Below are positions 26,572 to 35,397 of a DNA stretch of 64,000 nucleotides, piece by piece (position 1 is the first letter of the stretch; each line of letters opens with the position of its first letter). The stretch comes from Thermincola carboxydiphila (GTDB lineage Bacteria; Bacillota; Thermincolia; Thermincolales; UBA2595), in NCBI GenBank assembly GCA_016841725.1, contig JAENYP010000013.1:1-64000 (forward strand), given 5' to 3'. The notes below the pieces were generated by a model. It was not told the origin of the DNA. It did not search any database and saw only the letters and a program-made list of their open reading frames with translations. The position numbers were made by a program, and so were the translations under genes.

Positions 26572-27564
26572 CTATCTTCTTCCACGCGGGCTGCGGGAAT
26601 CAATGTAATCCTGCAGCCACTTTTTTGAAGATAACCAGAGGTTTCCCTCTTTAACGGCCTTCAGTTTCCCTTCCTGAGCCAAACGGCGCAGGTAGCTTGA
26701 TTGGTATTGGATACCTTCAGCTAACGTACTTAGCGTGACCAAGTCTTCTTCACCTGAGAGCTTCGGCAGCATAAGTTTATTTAAATTGTCCCTTACAGCT
26801 CTTGCAACAAGTTCTACAAGCATTGTATAATCGGGATTTTTGCCCTGCGCCCGTTCAAGTGCCCTGAGATATTTCGGACGCTGGCTTTTTAAAATAATTG
26901 CCGGGGGATAACCATTGACAATCAGAATATAGTTCATTAACAGGCGGCCAGTTCTGCCGTTTCCATCATTAAAAGGATGTATTTTTTCAAATTCTGAATG
27001 GATTACAGCTACCCATTCGCAAACATGGGAACTGCCAGAACCCAAATTTATTTTGTGAATCAACTTATTTATTAAATCAGACACGTCTCCAGAAGGGGGA
27101 AGTTTGAGAGAGCTTCCCCTAATTCTTGGTGCAGTGCCTCTGCGAAACTGGCCTGGCTTATCTCCTGTGACCGGCGGATAAGATATCCAGACAGGTCCCA
27201 TAAGTAAATTGTGTATATGGCTTATATGCTGAACTGTTACTGTTTTATCGTGTTGTTCATAGGATCCCACGGCTTGCTCATAAACCCATCTTGCTGCATT
27301 GGAGTAACCTTGCACTTCCAGGTAATGCCGAATTTCTTTGTTGCCACTCACTATTTCCTGTTCAACCAGCTTATAAATTTCCCGGGAATTTAGAGTATTC
27401 CCTTCGAGAGCTGTAGAATGATGTGTTTCTTCAAGCCAAATATCCCTCCAGATTTCATTGGCTTCCAGACTTGAAGGAAATCCACCCGTTTCTTTATGGA
27501 ATACGATTATTTCACTATTAACTTTCTCAAGTAATTTTTTTAAGTTGGGTCTGCCTCTGTTCAT
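26572..27564 (-). CDS. Fic-family AMP-transferase-like protein with C-terminal HTH
   Basis: 330 residues from the ATG at 27564 (TTGGAGGAAAGC in front). The catalytic motif HPFNDGNGRTGR is intact (about residue 207). An N-terminal inhibitory helix motif, STALEGN (about residue 50), marks it as a class II, self-inhibited Fic protein. The C-terminal 70 residues (TLSTLAEGIQYQSSYLRRLA, then KLKAVKEGNLWLSS) look like a winged-helix DNA-binding domain. Fic enzymes usually attach AMP to a target protein. Its promoter is studded with TAGCTA motifs, so it may regulate itself. No antitoxin gene is seen. Confidence 0.9.
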   Translation of the reverse strand: MNRGRPNLKKLLEKVNSEIIVFHKETGGFPSSLEANEIWRDIWLEETHHSTALEGNTLNSREIYKLVEQEIVSGNKEIRHYLEVQGYSNAARWVYEQAVGSYEQHDKTVTVQHISHIHNLLMGPVWISYPPVTGDKPGQFRRGTAPRIRGSSLKLPPSGDVSDLINKLIHKINLGSGSSHVCEWVAVIHSEFEKIHPFNDGNGRTGRLLMNYILIVNGYPPAIILKSQRPKYLRALERAQGKNPDYTMLVELVARAVRDNLNKLMLPKLSGEEDLVTLSTLAEGIQYQSSYLRRLAQEGKLKAVKEGNLWLSSKKWLQDYIDSRSPRGRR

Positions 27565-27584
27565 AATGCTTTCCTCCAAATTGT

Positions 27585-27660
27585 AGCTATAATTTTAATA
27601 TAACCACTTAGCTACTATTTTATTGTAGCTTTTTATTAAACTATTTTCAATAGCTATAAT
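27585..27660 (-). promoter_or_regulatory. fic promoter with repeated TAGCTA operator-like motifs
   Basis: TTGAAA (27645-27650), 17-bp spacer, TACAAT (27622-27627) form a good minus-strand promoter. TAGCTA-type motifs flank the -35, overlap the -10 and lie again near the ribosome site (ATAGCTATTG, AAAGCTACAA, GTAGCTAAG, ATAGCTACAA). The spacing suggests binding sites for a repressor, possibly Fic's own HTH domain. Confidence 0.6.
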
Positions 27661-27695
27661 AAAACCACGGGCTAGCCCGTGGTTTTATTATAGCT
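27652..27695. terminator. 44-bp perfect palindrome, terminator of the hem operon
   Basis: The 44 bp are perfectly self-complementary about the GCT|AGC centre (27671-27676). The GC-rich core CCACGGGCTAGCCCGTGG is flanked by A-run and T-run, giving a bidirectional intrinsic terminator downstream of hemY. Its outer arms contain the same AGCTATAAT sequence as the fic operators, so the site may have two roles. Confidence 0.8.
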
Positions 27696-27740
27696 GAGAC
27701 ATTAATTAGCATTTTTCACTCATTTCCGGGAGCCTGCTTG

Positions 27741-29165
27741 CTACTGAATGCCAAGGTATTCCAAGGCCCCTTGAGCTGCCTTTTTCCCTACATTGATACA
27801 GTCCGGGACGCCTACTCCCCGGTAGGAGCCGCCGGCCACAAAAAATCCGGGATTGGCTGCGGCCCTGGTCTCAATGGCTGCCACCCTGTCCAGATGGCCG
27901 ATTGTATACTGGGGCATACCCTTGACCCACCGGAAAATTCTGTGCATTACAGGGGCAGCAGTAAGACCGATAATATCCTTCAATTCATCAAGCACCATCT
28001 TTAGCAAGGTTTCATCATCCTGAAACACCAATTCCTGGTTCATGGCCCCGCCGACAAAAGCCCTGATGAGTACATGCTCCTTATCCGGGGTACGGTAGTC
28101 CCACTTGGTTGAGCTGTAAGTTCCGGCCTTGATTTTTCTTTTCTCCGAGATAGGCACGATAAATCCAAAGGCTTCCAGGGATGTGCCTACATCAGAGCGC
28201 CTGAAGGCTAGATTCACAGTAGCCGATGTAGCCTGAGGGATGCCTGCCAGGTTATCTGCCATAGCCTTATCCATATCTTCGACTACTTTGGCTGCCTCAT
28301 GAGCCGGTGCGGTTACGATCACGGCATCGGCAGCAACAGGTTCTATACCGTCTATATGGACCATGTACCCACCGCCGGTTTTCTGCTCAATGTGGGTGAC
28401 GGTTTTTCCGGTAAGAATCTTGTTAGGCTCCAGTTTTGCTGCCATTGTATCGGTCAGCTCTCCCATGCCCCCGATAAAAGTCATAAAAAAGGTTTTTTTC
28501 GGCTTTCCGGGTTCCGGCGGCTTGGGTTTTGGCATCTTTCCACGAGCTGCCAGCATTGCCCTGAGAAGGCTTCCATGATTCTGTTCCATCTGAATAAACC
28601 TGGGGAAGGTAGCCTTAAGGCTCATCTTGTCAGGATCCCCGGCATGGATGCCCCCGATTAGAGGTTCTGCTATTTTATCCAGCGCCTCCTTACCCAGCCG
28701 GCGGTTAACAAAACTGCCCAGGGTTTCATCCCCATCTGTCTGTTTTTTGGGGATAAAGAAGTCAAAGGCCATACGTATTTTACCTGGCCAGGAGATTAAA
28801 GGACTGAGGGCAAAAGGCACCAGCTTGGTGGGTACAAGTCCCATCAGCCCATCGGGAAGCCTATTCAACCTTTTATTGGCAAAAACATAAGTCCGCTTGC
28901 TGGCCTCATTACTGCCCATTATGCGGTCCTCTATTCCTGTATCCCTGGCCATGTCGAAGCAGCCGGGTTTGTCTGCCAGGAAACAGTCAGGCCCGCCTTC
29001 CACCGTATATCCGTCAATCTGCTCGGTCCAGATTTTTCCGCCCAGGCGATTATCTTTTTCAACAAGGAGATAATCCACCTTTTCTCCGGACTCCAGCGCC
29101 TTTTGCAGCATATATGCTGCCGACAGTCCGGTGATTCCGCCACCGATTACAACTACCTTTTTCAT
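27741..29165 (-). CDS. hemY: Protoporphyrinogen / coproporphyrinogen III oxidase (FAD)
   Basis: 474 residues from the ATG at 29165. The FAD-binding Rossmann motif GGGITGLSAAYML lies at the N-terminus, followed by DNRLGGKI (about residue 40), and the C-terminal FAD contact FVAGGSYRGVGVPDCI. This is the HemY/CgoX branch, an oxygen- or acceptor-dependent oxidase. In Firmicutes it usually makes coproporphyrin III in the coproporphyrin-dependent heme route. It ends the hemE-hemH-hemY operon, 19 bp after hemH. No hemQ (chdC) is in the window. The intact length matches the family. Confidence 0.93.
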   Translation of the reverse strand: MKKVVVIGGGITGLSAAYMLQKALESGEKVDYLLVEKDNRLGGKIWTEQIDGYTVEGGPDCFLADKPGCFDMARDTGIEDRIMGSNEASKRTYVFANKRLNRLPDGLMGLVPTKLVPFALSPLISWPGKIRMAFDFFIPKKQTDGDETLGSFVNRRLGKEALDKIAEPLIGGIHAGDPDKMSLKATFPRFIQMEQNHGSLLRAMLAARGKMPKPKPPEPGKPKKTFFMTFIGGMGELTDTMAAKLEPNKILTGKTVTHIEQKTGGGYMVHIDGIEPVAADAVIVTAPAHEAAKVVEDMDKAMADNLAGIPQATSATVNLAFRRSDVGTSLEAFGFIVPISEKRKIKAGTYSSTKWDYRTPDKEHVLIRAFVGGAMNQELVFQDDETLLKMVLDELKDIIGLTAAPVMHRIFRWVKGMPQYTIGHLDRVAAIETRAAANPGFFVAGGSYRGVGVPDCINVGKKAAQGALEYLGIQ

Positions 29166-29184
29166 GCTCAACCACCCCGTTTTC

Positions 29185-30144
29185 TTAGTGATGTTCTTTG
29201 CTGTCCAACTCCCTCAACACTATATCTGCCATAGCCCTGATGAAGAGTTCTGCGGTGTTCAGCGCAGCTGACCTGTGGAAATTAAGCCCAATGGATTGGG
29301 CGTGGTTTTTCTGGGCTATGTCAATATCATAAAGGGTCTCAATGTGGTCGGAAACAAACCCGATAGGTACTACCATGACATCCCTGGCCCCATTTTCCCG
29401 GAGATGTTCCATGACATCTTCCACCATGGGGCCCAGCCATTCTCCGCGACCGCCTCCCTTGCTTTGGTATGCAGTTTGCCAATTGCTGAGATGAAGCTTC
29501 TCCACAACCTGCTTCACTGCGGAATCAAACTGAGCGACATAGGGATCGCCGCCTCTGATATATTCTACAGGCAGTGAATGGGCGCTGAAGATGACCGGAA
29601 TATCTGCCCTTTGCTCTTCGGCGAAGCGTTCCAGACCCTGAATAACCCTCTCGGCAGCTGCATCTATAAACAGCCTGTTGGCGTACAGCGGCCCTGCCAC
29701 CACGGTATCCGGAAACCTTGCTCCCTCCGGCAGGCTGCTTTTGATTTCGGAAATTGCCTTGTCCAGTTCATCTTGGTAGGCGCCGGTACTGACTTTTGAG
29801 AAAAAAGGTGCAAGGCTGACCGCAATAATCTTCTCTACTCCGCTGTCAATCAATTCTGCAAGGCCTTCCCTGATAAAGGGATGCCAATGACACATACCAA
29901 CTGTCACCCGGTAATTTTTGTTGCCGGCACAGAGGTATTTCTCCAGTCCCCTGGCCTGTTCCCGGGTTATTTCAGGTAAAGGAGAATGACCACCAATCAA
30001 CCGGTAACGGGCTTTGACCTTTTCCACCAGCTCTGGCGGAGGCGTTCTGCCTCCCATTAAGTTTTTCATAAACGGCTCAATAGCTTCCGGGGCATCCGGG
30101 CCCCCGAAAGCCATGAGCAGCACACCTATGGGACTGACACTCAA
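29185..30144 (-). CDS. hemH: Ferrochelatase (coproporphyrin/protoporphyrin)
   Basis: 319 residues from a TTG start, with AAGGAGG 7 bp before it. Inserts Fe2+ into the porphyrin ring. The catalytic His lies in IFSAHSLP (about residue 183) and the conserved acidic residues in GFVSDHIETLYDID (about residue 265). LMAFGGPD at the N-terminus is the family opening. Middle gene of hemE-H-Y, 25 bp after hemE. In the CPD pathway this enzyme is CpfC. Confidence 0.95.
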   Translation of the reverse strand: MSVSPIGVLLMAFGGPDAPEAIEPFMKNLMGGRTPPPELVEKVKARYRLIGGHSPLPEITREQARGLEKYLCAGNKNYRVTVGMCHWHPFIREGLAELIDSGVEKIIAVSLAPFFSKVSTGAYQDELDKAISEIKSSLPEGARFPDTVVAGPLYANRLFIDAAAERVIQGLERFAEEQRADIPVIFSAHSLPVEYIRGGDPYVAQFDSAVKQVVEKLHLSNWQTAYQSKGGGRGEWLGPMVEDVMEHLRENGARDVMVVPIGFVSDHIETLYDIDIAQKNHAQSIGLNFHRSAALNTAELFIRAMADIVLRELDSKEHH

Positions 30145-30169
30145 CCTAATCCCTCCTTATCTGCGCCCT

Positions 30170-31201
30170 TTAACGGCGGCTGTACTTATGGACTGCCTCC
30201 ACAAGGGCAATAGCATGTTCAACAGGAGTTTCCTTATTTATTCCATGGCCCAGGTTAAATATATGTCCGGGTCTGTTACCGGCCATATCAAGTATCTTCC
30301 TGACCTTTTCTTCAATTACGCTGGGAGGGGCAAACAGTGTAAAGGGGTCAAGATTCCCCTGTACTCCCCGGTCATAACCCACCCGTTTCCAGGCATCATC
30401 AAGGTTTATTCTCCAGTCAAGGCCAATCACATCCCCGCCTGCTGCAGCAACCAGTTCCAGCATTGAGGAGGCATTGTTGGCAAAATGAATTACCGGAACT
30501 CCCTCATCCCGCAGTCCGTCAAGGACATATTTTGAATGTGGCAGCACATACTGCTCATAATCATCCGGTGAAAGCGCCCCTACCCATGAATCAAACATCT
30601 GTACAGCCTGAGCCCCTGCCTTTATCTGGGCTTTGAGATACTTCAGCAGGACTTCCGAGATTTTTTTCATCAGGGAGTCCCATACATCAGGAGCCTGCCA
30701 CATCATTGACTTGCAGTTTTTGTAGTCCTTGGAACCGCCGCCCTCGATGATGTAGCTGGCTATAGTAAACGGCGCTCCCGAAAAACCGATCAGGGGGACC
30801 CTTCCCTCAAGTTCCTTACGAATTAAGCGTATGGCATCCAAAACGTATGGAGTTGCCTCTTCAGCCTCAAGAATGCGAATCTTATCGACATCATCTTTAG
30901 TCCTGACAGGATTGGAAATCACCGGCCCTTCGTTTTTGGCAAAAGCCAGTTCAATTCCCATCCCCTCAAGGGGCAGCAGAATATCCGCAAATAATATTGC
31001 GGCATCCACACCCAGCCTGTTTACCGGCTGCAGGGTAACTTCAGCAGCCAGGTCCGGTGTTTTGCACATCGTCAGAAAGTCATATTTCCGTCTAATCTCC
31101 ATATATTCAGGCAGATAGCGCCCAGCCTGCCTCATCAGCCAAACCGGAGTACAATCAACCTCTTCTCTCCTGCACGCCTTTAAAAATCGGTCATTCTGCA
31201 T
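30170..31201 (-). CDS. hemE: Uroporphyrinogen decarboxylase
   Basis: 343 residues with GAGGAGG before the ATG. It decarboxylates uroporphyrinogen III to coproporphyrinogen III. The signature PVWLMRQAGRYLPEY is at residues 20-34, with the catalytic Asp in FADILLPLEGMG, and the second signature GFSGAPFTIASY (about residue 138). First enzyme gene of the hem operon, starting 70 bp after the marR gene in the same direction, so the four genes probably form one transcription unit. Confidence 0.96.
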   Translation of the reverse strand: MQNDRFLKACRREEVDCTPVWLMRQAGRYLPEYMEIRRKYDFLTMCKTPDLAAEVTLQPVNRLGVDAAILFADILLPLEGMGIELAFAKNEGPVISNPVRTKDDVDKIRILEAEEATPYVLDAIRLIRKELEGRVPLIGFSGAPFTIASYIIEGGGSKDYKNCKSMMWQAPDVWDSLMKKISEVLLKYLKAQIKAGAQAVQMFDSWVGALSPDDYEQYVLPHSKYVLDGLRDEGVPVIHFANNASSMLELVAAAGGDVIGLDWRINLDDAWKRVGYDRGVQGNLDPFTLFAPPSVIEEKVRKILDMAGNRPGHIFNLGHGINKETPVEHAIALVEAVHKYSRR

Positions 31202-31271
31202 TACTGCGCCTCCTCGTCATTTGTTTGTAAAATTAACTTTATTTTGTCCCAAAAGCAGGGCTTAAACCCCG

Positions 31272-31685
31272 TTATTCCTCAGCCAGGGATTTAAGCAGCA
31301 GCTTTATTCCCCTGACAATGGTTTCCTGTTCTTCCGGAGACAATCTCTCAAACATCTCTTCAATAACTCTGTCCCTGCGCCTGCCAAGTGTTTCCATAAA
31401 CTTTCTGCCTTCGGAAGTCAGCTCCAGCCAAAAAACCCGCCTGTCTTGTTCATCCTGTCTCTTTACTATCCAGCCTTTAATCTCCATCCTCCGGAGAAGT
31501 CTGGCAGCAGCAGGCAGCTTACTGTTGATATGGTTTGATATTTCCCCTACAGTTACGGACCCGCGGCCAATTATGCGCAGGACCCGAAACTGCTGTGCGG
31601 TAATATCAGCATCCCCGTAAATCTTAGGTCCCATATAAACCATTACCTGGGGGAAAAGTTCGCTGAATTCCTGATATGGATACAT
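31272..31685 (-). CDS. MarR-family transcriptional regulator
   Basis: 137 residues with a GCAGGTGAAATAA site. Winged HTH in the centre: TAQQFRVLRIIGR (helices), VGEISNHINSKLPAAARLLRRME (recognition helix region) and a wing around KRQDEQDRRVFWLELT. MarR proteins are dimers that bind inverted repeats and respond to small ligands. It lies just before hemE on the same strand, and its own upstream region carries eight 17-bp operator-like repeats, suggesting it senses heme, a porphyrin or a redox ligand to control heme synthesis; that ligand is inferred. Confidence 0.88.
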   Translation of the reverse strand: MYPYQEFSELFPQVMVYMGPKIYGDADITAQQFRVLRIIGRGSVTVGEISNHINSKLPAAARLLRRMEIKGWIVKRQDEQDRRVFWLELTSEGRKFMETLGRRRDRVIEEMFERLSPEEQETIVRGIKLLLKSLAEE

Positions 31686-31736
31686 TTATTTCACCTGCTT
31701 CATCATTTTGGTGACTAAAAAAACCTACCCATGTTA

Positions 31737-31872
31737 ATATGTTACTAATGTAAACATGTTACCAGTGTAAATATATTACTGATGTAAACATGTTACCAAT
31801 GTAAACATATTACCGATGTAAACATGTTACCAATGTAAACATATTACCAATGTAAACTGTTTACGTCTGTAA
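31737..31872. repeat. Array of eight 17-bp repeats upstream of marR-hemEHY
   Basis: Eight contiguous 17-bp units, consensus ACATGTTACCAATGTAA, the last one degenerate. Every unit contains TTAC-N4-GTAA, so the array alternates TTAC and GTAA half-sites in a constant rhythm. No spacers separate units, ruling out CRISPR. Lying 50 bp upstream of the marR start, it looks like a cluster of MarR-dimer operators; 17 bp is about 1.6 helical turns, so neighbouring dimers would sit on different faces. Confidence 0.85.
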
Positions 31873-31914
31873 ATAATTATACCAACCAAACCTGCAGAAA
31901 TCAATAATAATGTT

Positions 31915-33234
31915 TTACATGTGTAAAGATTTTTTCTGCCACGCATGGTGAGCCTTCTTCATTTCCAGATGCATGCCAATTTCCTTCATAAAACTGAGCA
32001 AATGGGTTGCCGGGAAACCTTTCTGAGGTATCCTGCAAATTCTCTTAGCCACCCTTCTCAAGCTGTAAAGCTCGCGGCGCAGCCGGTGGTATTCCTCTTC
32101 CCGTCTGAACACCGACATTTTGGGATCAGGATGTTCAAATACAGCATTGATACCGGTGTAATGCTCCCATCCCTGTCCCGGCAGCAGATAATCCCGGTAT
32201 TCTTCAAAAAGTTCGGTCCCGGGAAGAGGCATCAGCAGAATAGGATGGATACCTACATTCAGGGAGTCGGCAATCTCCAGAGTTCTTTTAAAGCTTTCAA
32301 TGTCATCATACCTGCCGCCCACTACTACAAAAAGGACAACATATATGCCATGGCTCTGGATACGCTTGATAGCTTCAACCCTGGCTGTGCCCTGCTTCCC
32401 TGCCGCCCCAAAGTGTCTCAGCCCGGCTTCAGAATTGCTCTCCCACCCGGCCATTACTGAAAAAAGCCCGCTTCTCCCTGCTGCAGCAAGTAAGCGGTCC
32501 CCGTCATTTCCCTGAACTGTTTTCAAATCTCCAAATCCATACCAGCGCTTTTTGGGGACCTGTGCTAATTCCTCAAACAACTGCAAATTTCTCTTAATGT
32601 CCCCACCCCAGATATTGTCATCACCGTTAAACCATATCTTACCCGCACGTGATTCTATCTCTGCAGCAACTTCATGGACCGGGCGACAGCGTATTGATTT
32701 ACCGTAAACGCCTGGTACGCTGCAAAACCTGCAGCTGTATGGGCAGCCCCTCATGGTAAAAAAAGCCCGGAACCGGTAGTCCCTTTTAAGGTCACTGTCA
32801 TAGGGAACAGGAATACCATCCAGCGGCATTTTCCGGCCCCGGTAAATACCTTTGAGTTTTCCTGCTTTGGCATCAGCCAATAACTCCGGCCATACCGACT
32901 CCGCCTCTCCGATGACCACAGCATCGGCATGACCCGCTGCCTCTCCGGGAAGAATCGTGGGATGAATCCCTCCCATCACCACGCGAAGCCCCCGCAGGCG
33001 GCACTCATCAGCAAAACGGTATGCCCAGGAAGCAGTGACTGTCATCGTGCTGACAGCTACAAGGTCGGTGTTCAGTTCTGCCGGATTAACCGGGGTCTTA
33101 TTGGCATCAATCAGCTCAACTTCAGCTGACGGGTCAGCCTGAAGGGTGAGGGCTGCCAGGTATTCCAGTATTGGCGGCAGTACCGGAGACCGTTCAGAAA
33201 AAGGATACCTGGGAAATATTATGGTTATTTTCAT
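31915..33234 (-). CDS. B12-binding-domain radical SAM protein
   Basis: 439 residues from the ATG at 33234, which overlaps the luxE-like stop (ATGA). N-terminal cobalamin-binding-like Rossmann domain (VMGGIHPTILPGEA, then AVVIGEAESVWPELL), without a clear DxHxxG ligand. The radical SAM cysteines are in MRGCPYSCRFCSVPG (about residue 170), and an iron-sulfur-supporting VVGGRYDD segment follows. The C-terminus is basic and helical. Substrate is unknown; class B radical SAM enzymes include methyltransferases. Its translational coupling to an acyl-protein synthetase suggests a shared pathway. Confidence 0.85.
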   Translation of the reverse strand: MKITIIFPRYPFSERSPVLPPILEYLAALTLQADPSAEVELIDANKTPVNPAELNTDLVAVSTMTVTASWAYRFADECRLRGLRVVMGGIHPTILPGEAAGHADAVVIGEAESVWPELLADAKAGKLKGIYRGRKMPLDGIPVPYDSDLKRDYRFRAFFTMRGCPYSCRFCSVPGVYGKSIRCRPVHEVAAEIESRAGKIWFNGDDNIWGGDIKRNLQLFEELAQVPKKRWYGFGDLKTVQGNDGDRLLAAAGRSGLFSVMAGWESNSEAGLRHFGAAGKQGTARVEAIKRIQSHGIYVVLFVVVGGRYDDIESFKRTLEIADSLNVGIHPILLMPLPGTELFEEYRDYLLPGQGWEHYTGINAVFEHPDPKMSVFRREEEYHRLRRELYSLRRVAKRICRIPQKGFPATHLLSFMKEIGMHLEMKKAHHAWQKKSLHM

Positions 33235-34493
33235 TGCTTTATCATCCTGTCGGCCACTGTGGAGCATGGGTGGCCCTGTTTCATCATCCCATCGGCCACT
33301 GTTGAGCATGGGCTCCCTTGTTTCATCATCCCATCGGCCACCGTTGAACAGGGATGCCCGCCGCCGGTGCCCAGGATCCAGTCTTTAAGTGTTCCCCCGG
33401 GAAGTTGGAGATCATACCCCGGGACGTTTGCGGAACGCCCCAGTATTTCAAACCCCCGGTCTGTTTCGTAACCTATATTGTCAGTCTGCACAGCCAAAAC
33501 GGTTGCCCTGTTGGTCAGGTCATAATGTCTGATAAGGCCCAGTTCCCCTTTAGGCATGTGTTGACCGGTCCTGATTCCCACAACTGTTGTCCTGGTCCAC
33601 GGCAGGTCACATTTATAGCGTTCCCCTGCGGTTATCCCGCTCAGGTGGTCCCGGAGTACATTATCAAAATAATTTGTCCCACTCTCACCCATGCCCAGGG
33701 TATTTACACAGAAGTGTGCGGGAATTCCCAACAGGTAATTGACCACCTCATAAAACCGCTCCCGGGAACACTCGCCAAAAGTGCCCTGATAGCCGCCGCC
33801 GTCACATACCCGGCTTCCGGGGGGCAATTTAAAGTTAATTCCCCGTTCACAACACTGGTTGTAAAAAAACACAAATCCTGAAGTAGCCCCCATCAGGCAT
33901 ACAGGGTCGCCCTTTTCCACTGCCTCATTGAGGTCTGCTATCAGTTCAGATACTTCCAGACCATTGGGCGTAATGTAGTACTTACTGTCCGCAGTACCAA
34001 ATTCATTTTTTGCCTGTTCCAGCCCATAAGCCATGGGCATACCCGGAGCTGCCTTGGGAGACGGCACCAAAAGCATTATGCGCATCCGCTCCACATCAGG
34101 AAAGACGAACTCCTTGGTGAGCATGTAATTGCAGCGTTTAATCATTTCGAGGCTGTTTTTATCCCTGTATATCTTGCCTCTGGCATGAGGATCCGTAGTA
34201 CCGCTGGTCAAAAGAGAAAGTTCGGTCTCAGAAAGAGGAAATGATGCAATCACGGTTTCTTTAAATGCATTTGTAGGCAGTGGTGGTATCTCTGACCAGT
34301 GAGTAACGCCCCCAGGGCTAACCCCCTTGGAGCGGCACAGGTTTTGATATATTTGGTTTTCATAATACTGATGATTAAATTCCTTTAATGCCAGATTATT
34401 AAACGTCTCTTCATCATGATAGCTGATACCCTTTTCTATATAGGCAAGAATCTCTCTGTCCAGTTCTTCTCTGGCCACAGGATTTTTTTCCAT
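33231..34493 (-). CDS. LuxE-type acyl-protein synthetase family protein
   Basis: 420 residues. Shows the LuxE/acyl-activating features LLTSGTTDPHARGK (phosphate-binding P-loop of ANL enzymes, about residue 95), FVFFYNQCCERG, DGGGYQGTFGECSRERF (about 240) and TDNIGYETDRGFEILGR near the C-terminus. LuxE activates fatty acids as acyl-AMP and loads them onto a cysteine. No luxC or luxD neighbour. The last 42 residues are three copies of a 14-residue repeat (see below). It starts 15 bp after the ccsA stop, so it is part of the ccs operon. Confidence 0.82.
   Translation of the reverse strand: MEKNPVAREELDREILAYIEKGISYHDEETFNNLALKEFNHQYYENQIYQNLCRSKGVSPGGVTHWSEIPPLPTNAFKETVIASFPLSETELSLLTSGTTDPHARGKIYRDKNSLEMIKRCNYMLTKEFVFPDVERMRIMLLVPSPKAAPGMPMAYGLEQAKNEFGTADSKYYITPNGLEVSELIADLNEAVEKGDPVCLMGATSGFVFFYNQCCERGINFKLPPGSRVCDGGGYQGTFGECSRERFYEVVNYLLGIPAHFCVNTLGMGESGTNYFDNVLRDHLSGITAGERYKCDLPWTRTTVVGIRTGQHMPKGELGLIRHYDLTNRATVLAVQTDNIGYETDRGFEILGRSANVPGYDLQLPGGTLKDWILGTGGGHPCSTVADGMMKQGSPCSTVADGMMKQGHPCSTVADRMIKQ
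33234..33359 (-). repeat. Three 42-bp tandem repeats at the 3' end of the luxE-like gene
   Basis: Units 33234-33275, 33276-33317 and 33318-33359 are about 85-90% alike and encode PCSTVADGMMKQG-type 14-mers. They lengthen the C-terminus with a Cys-containing repeat of unknown use and end exactly at the stop/start overlap with the next gene. Confidence 0.85.
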
Positions 34494-34508
34494 GCTGCAA
34501 TCCCCCTT

Positions 34509-35375
34509 TTAATCTGACCCTTGCAGGTATATGCTGTCGGAATTAACAAATCTGTCGTGAATGGTTGGGTACAGATATGGTGCACCATAAAATGAAAATA
34601 CCACAATAACGACCACAGCTATATGCAGCCAGGAAGCCAGCTTTCCTTTGATACCGGTTAATCTTAGATGCAGATAAAGTCCATAAACCAGCCAGCTAAT
34701 CAAAGACCACGTTTCTATTGGATCCCAGCCCCAGTAACGGCCCCATGACTTGTAAGCCCATACCGCTCCTGAGGCAATCATAATGCCAATCATAAGAAAT
34801 GCAAAAAGGGTAATCCGGTGGCCCAGGTAGTCCAGCCTGTCCAAATCAGGAAGTTTTTCCAGTAATGGATTGCCTCTGCCTCCTGCTGTCTGCCTGCCCT
34901 TAACCAGGTAGGCGATACTCAAACCTGCGGCAACCAGGACCCCACCAAGAGCAAGAGTGGCAAACAGCATGTGAATTCCCAGCCAGTAGGTGAAATAGGT
35001 CTTTGGCAATTCGGTAAGCTCAGTTGAACTCATCACACCGATTCCGGTCATCAGGGTCGCCACCGGCAAAACCACAGTACCGGCAATAGTGACCTTTGGT
35101 TTCCAATATTGAATGATACTATAAAACAAGAGCACTCCTCCGGCATATATGGTATAAACTTCATAAGCCCCAATGCTGGGGACATGTCCCGTTTGTATCC
35201 AGCGCAGGACCAGCGCTGCAGCCATCGGCAATATGGCAATATGGGCACAGGTGACCCCGTAATTCTGCAGCTTTTCTTGCTTAAAACTCAGGGCGCTGAA
35301 AAAACAAACCGTGGCCAAAAAACAAAAGCTGACCGCTAACCATAGTAATACCAGCTGAGTCTCTATACTAGTCAT
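34509..35375 (-). CDS. ccsA: Cytochrome c biogenesis protein CcsA/ResC
   Basis: 288 residues with AAGGAG before the ATG. Eight or so membrane helices with the tryptophan-rich WWD-like motif WGRYWGWDPIETWSLISW (about residues 215-232), which handles heme at the outer face, and conserved His residues in HMLFATLALGG and HLRLTG. With ResB it forms the system II heme-lyase that attaches heme to CxxCH cysteines on exported apocytochromes, here presumably the two giant cytochromes. 23 bp after resB. Confidence 0.93.
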   Translation of the reverse strand: MTSIETQLVLLWLAVSFCFLATVCFFSALSFKQEKLQNYGVTCAHIAILPMAAALVLRWIQTGHVPSIGAYEVYTIYAGGVLLFYSIIQYWKPKVTIAGTVVLPVATLMTGIGVMSSTELTELPKTYFTYWLGIHMLFATLALGGVLVAAGLSIAYLVKGRQTAGGRGNPLLEKLPDLDRLDYLGHRITLFAFLMIGIMIASGAVWAYKSWGRYWGWDPIETWSLISWLVYGLYLHLRLTGIKGKLASWLHIAVVVIVVFSFYGAPYLYPTIHDRFVNSDSIYLQGSD

Positions 35376-35397
35376 TATTATTACTCCTTTGCAAACC

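Noticed and set aside
31737-31872. Candidate CRISPR array
   Set aside because: The units are contiguous 17-mers with no spacers, and no cas genes are in the window. The units contain a TTAC/GTAA inverted repeat and lie in a MarR promoter, which fits an operator array better.
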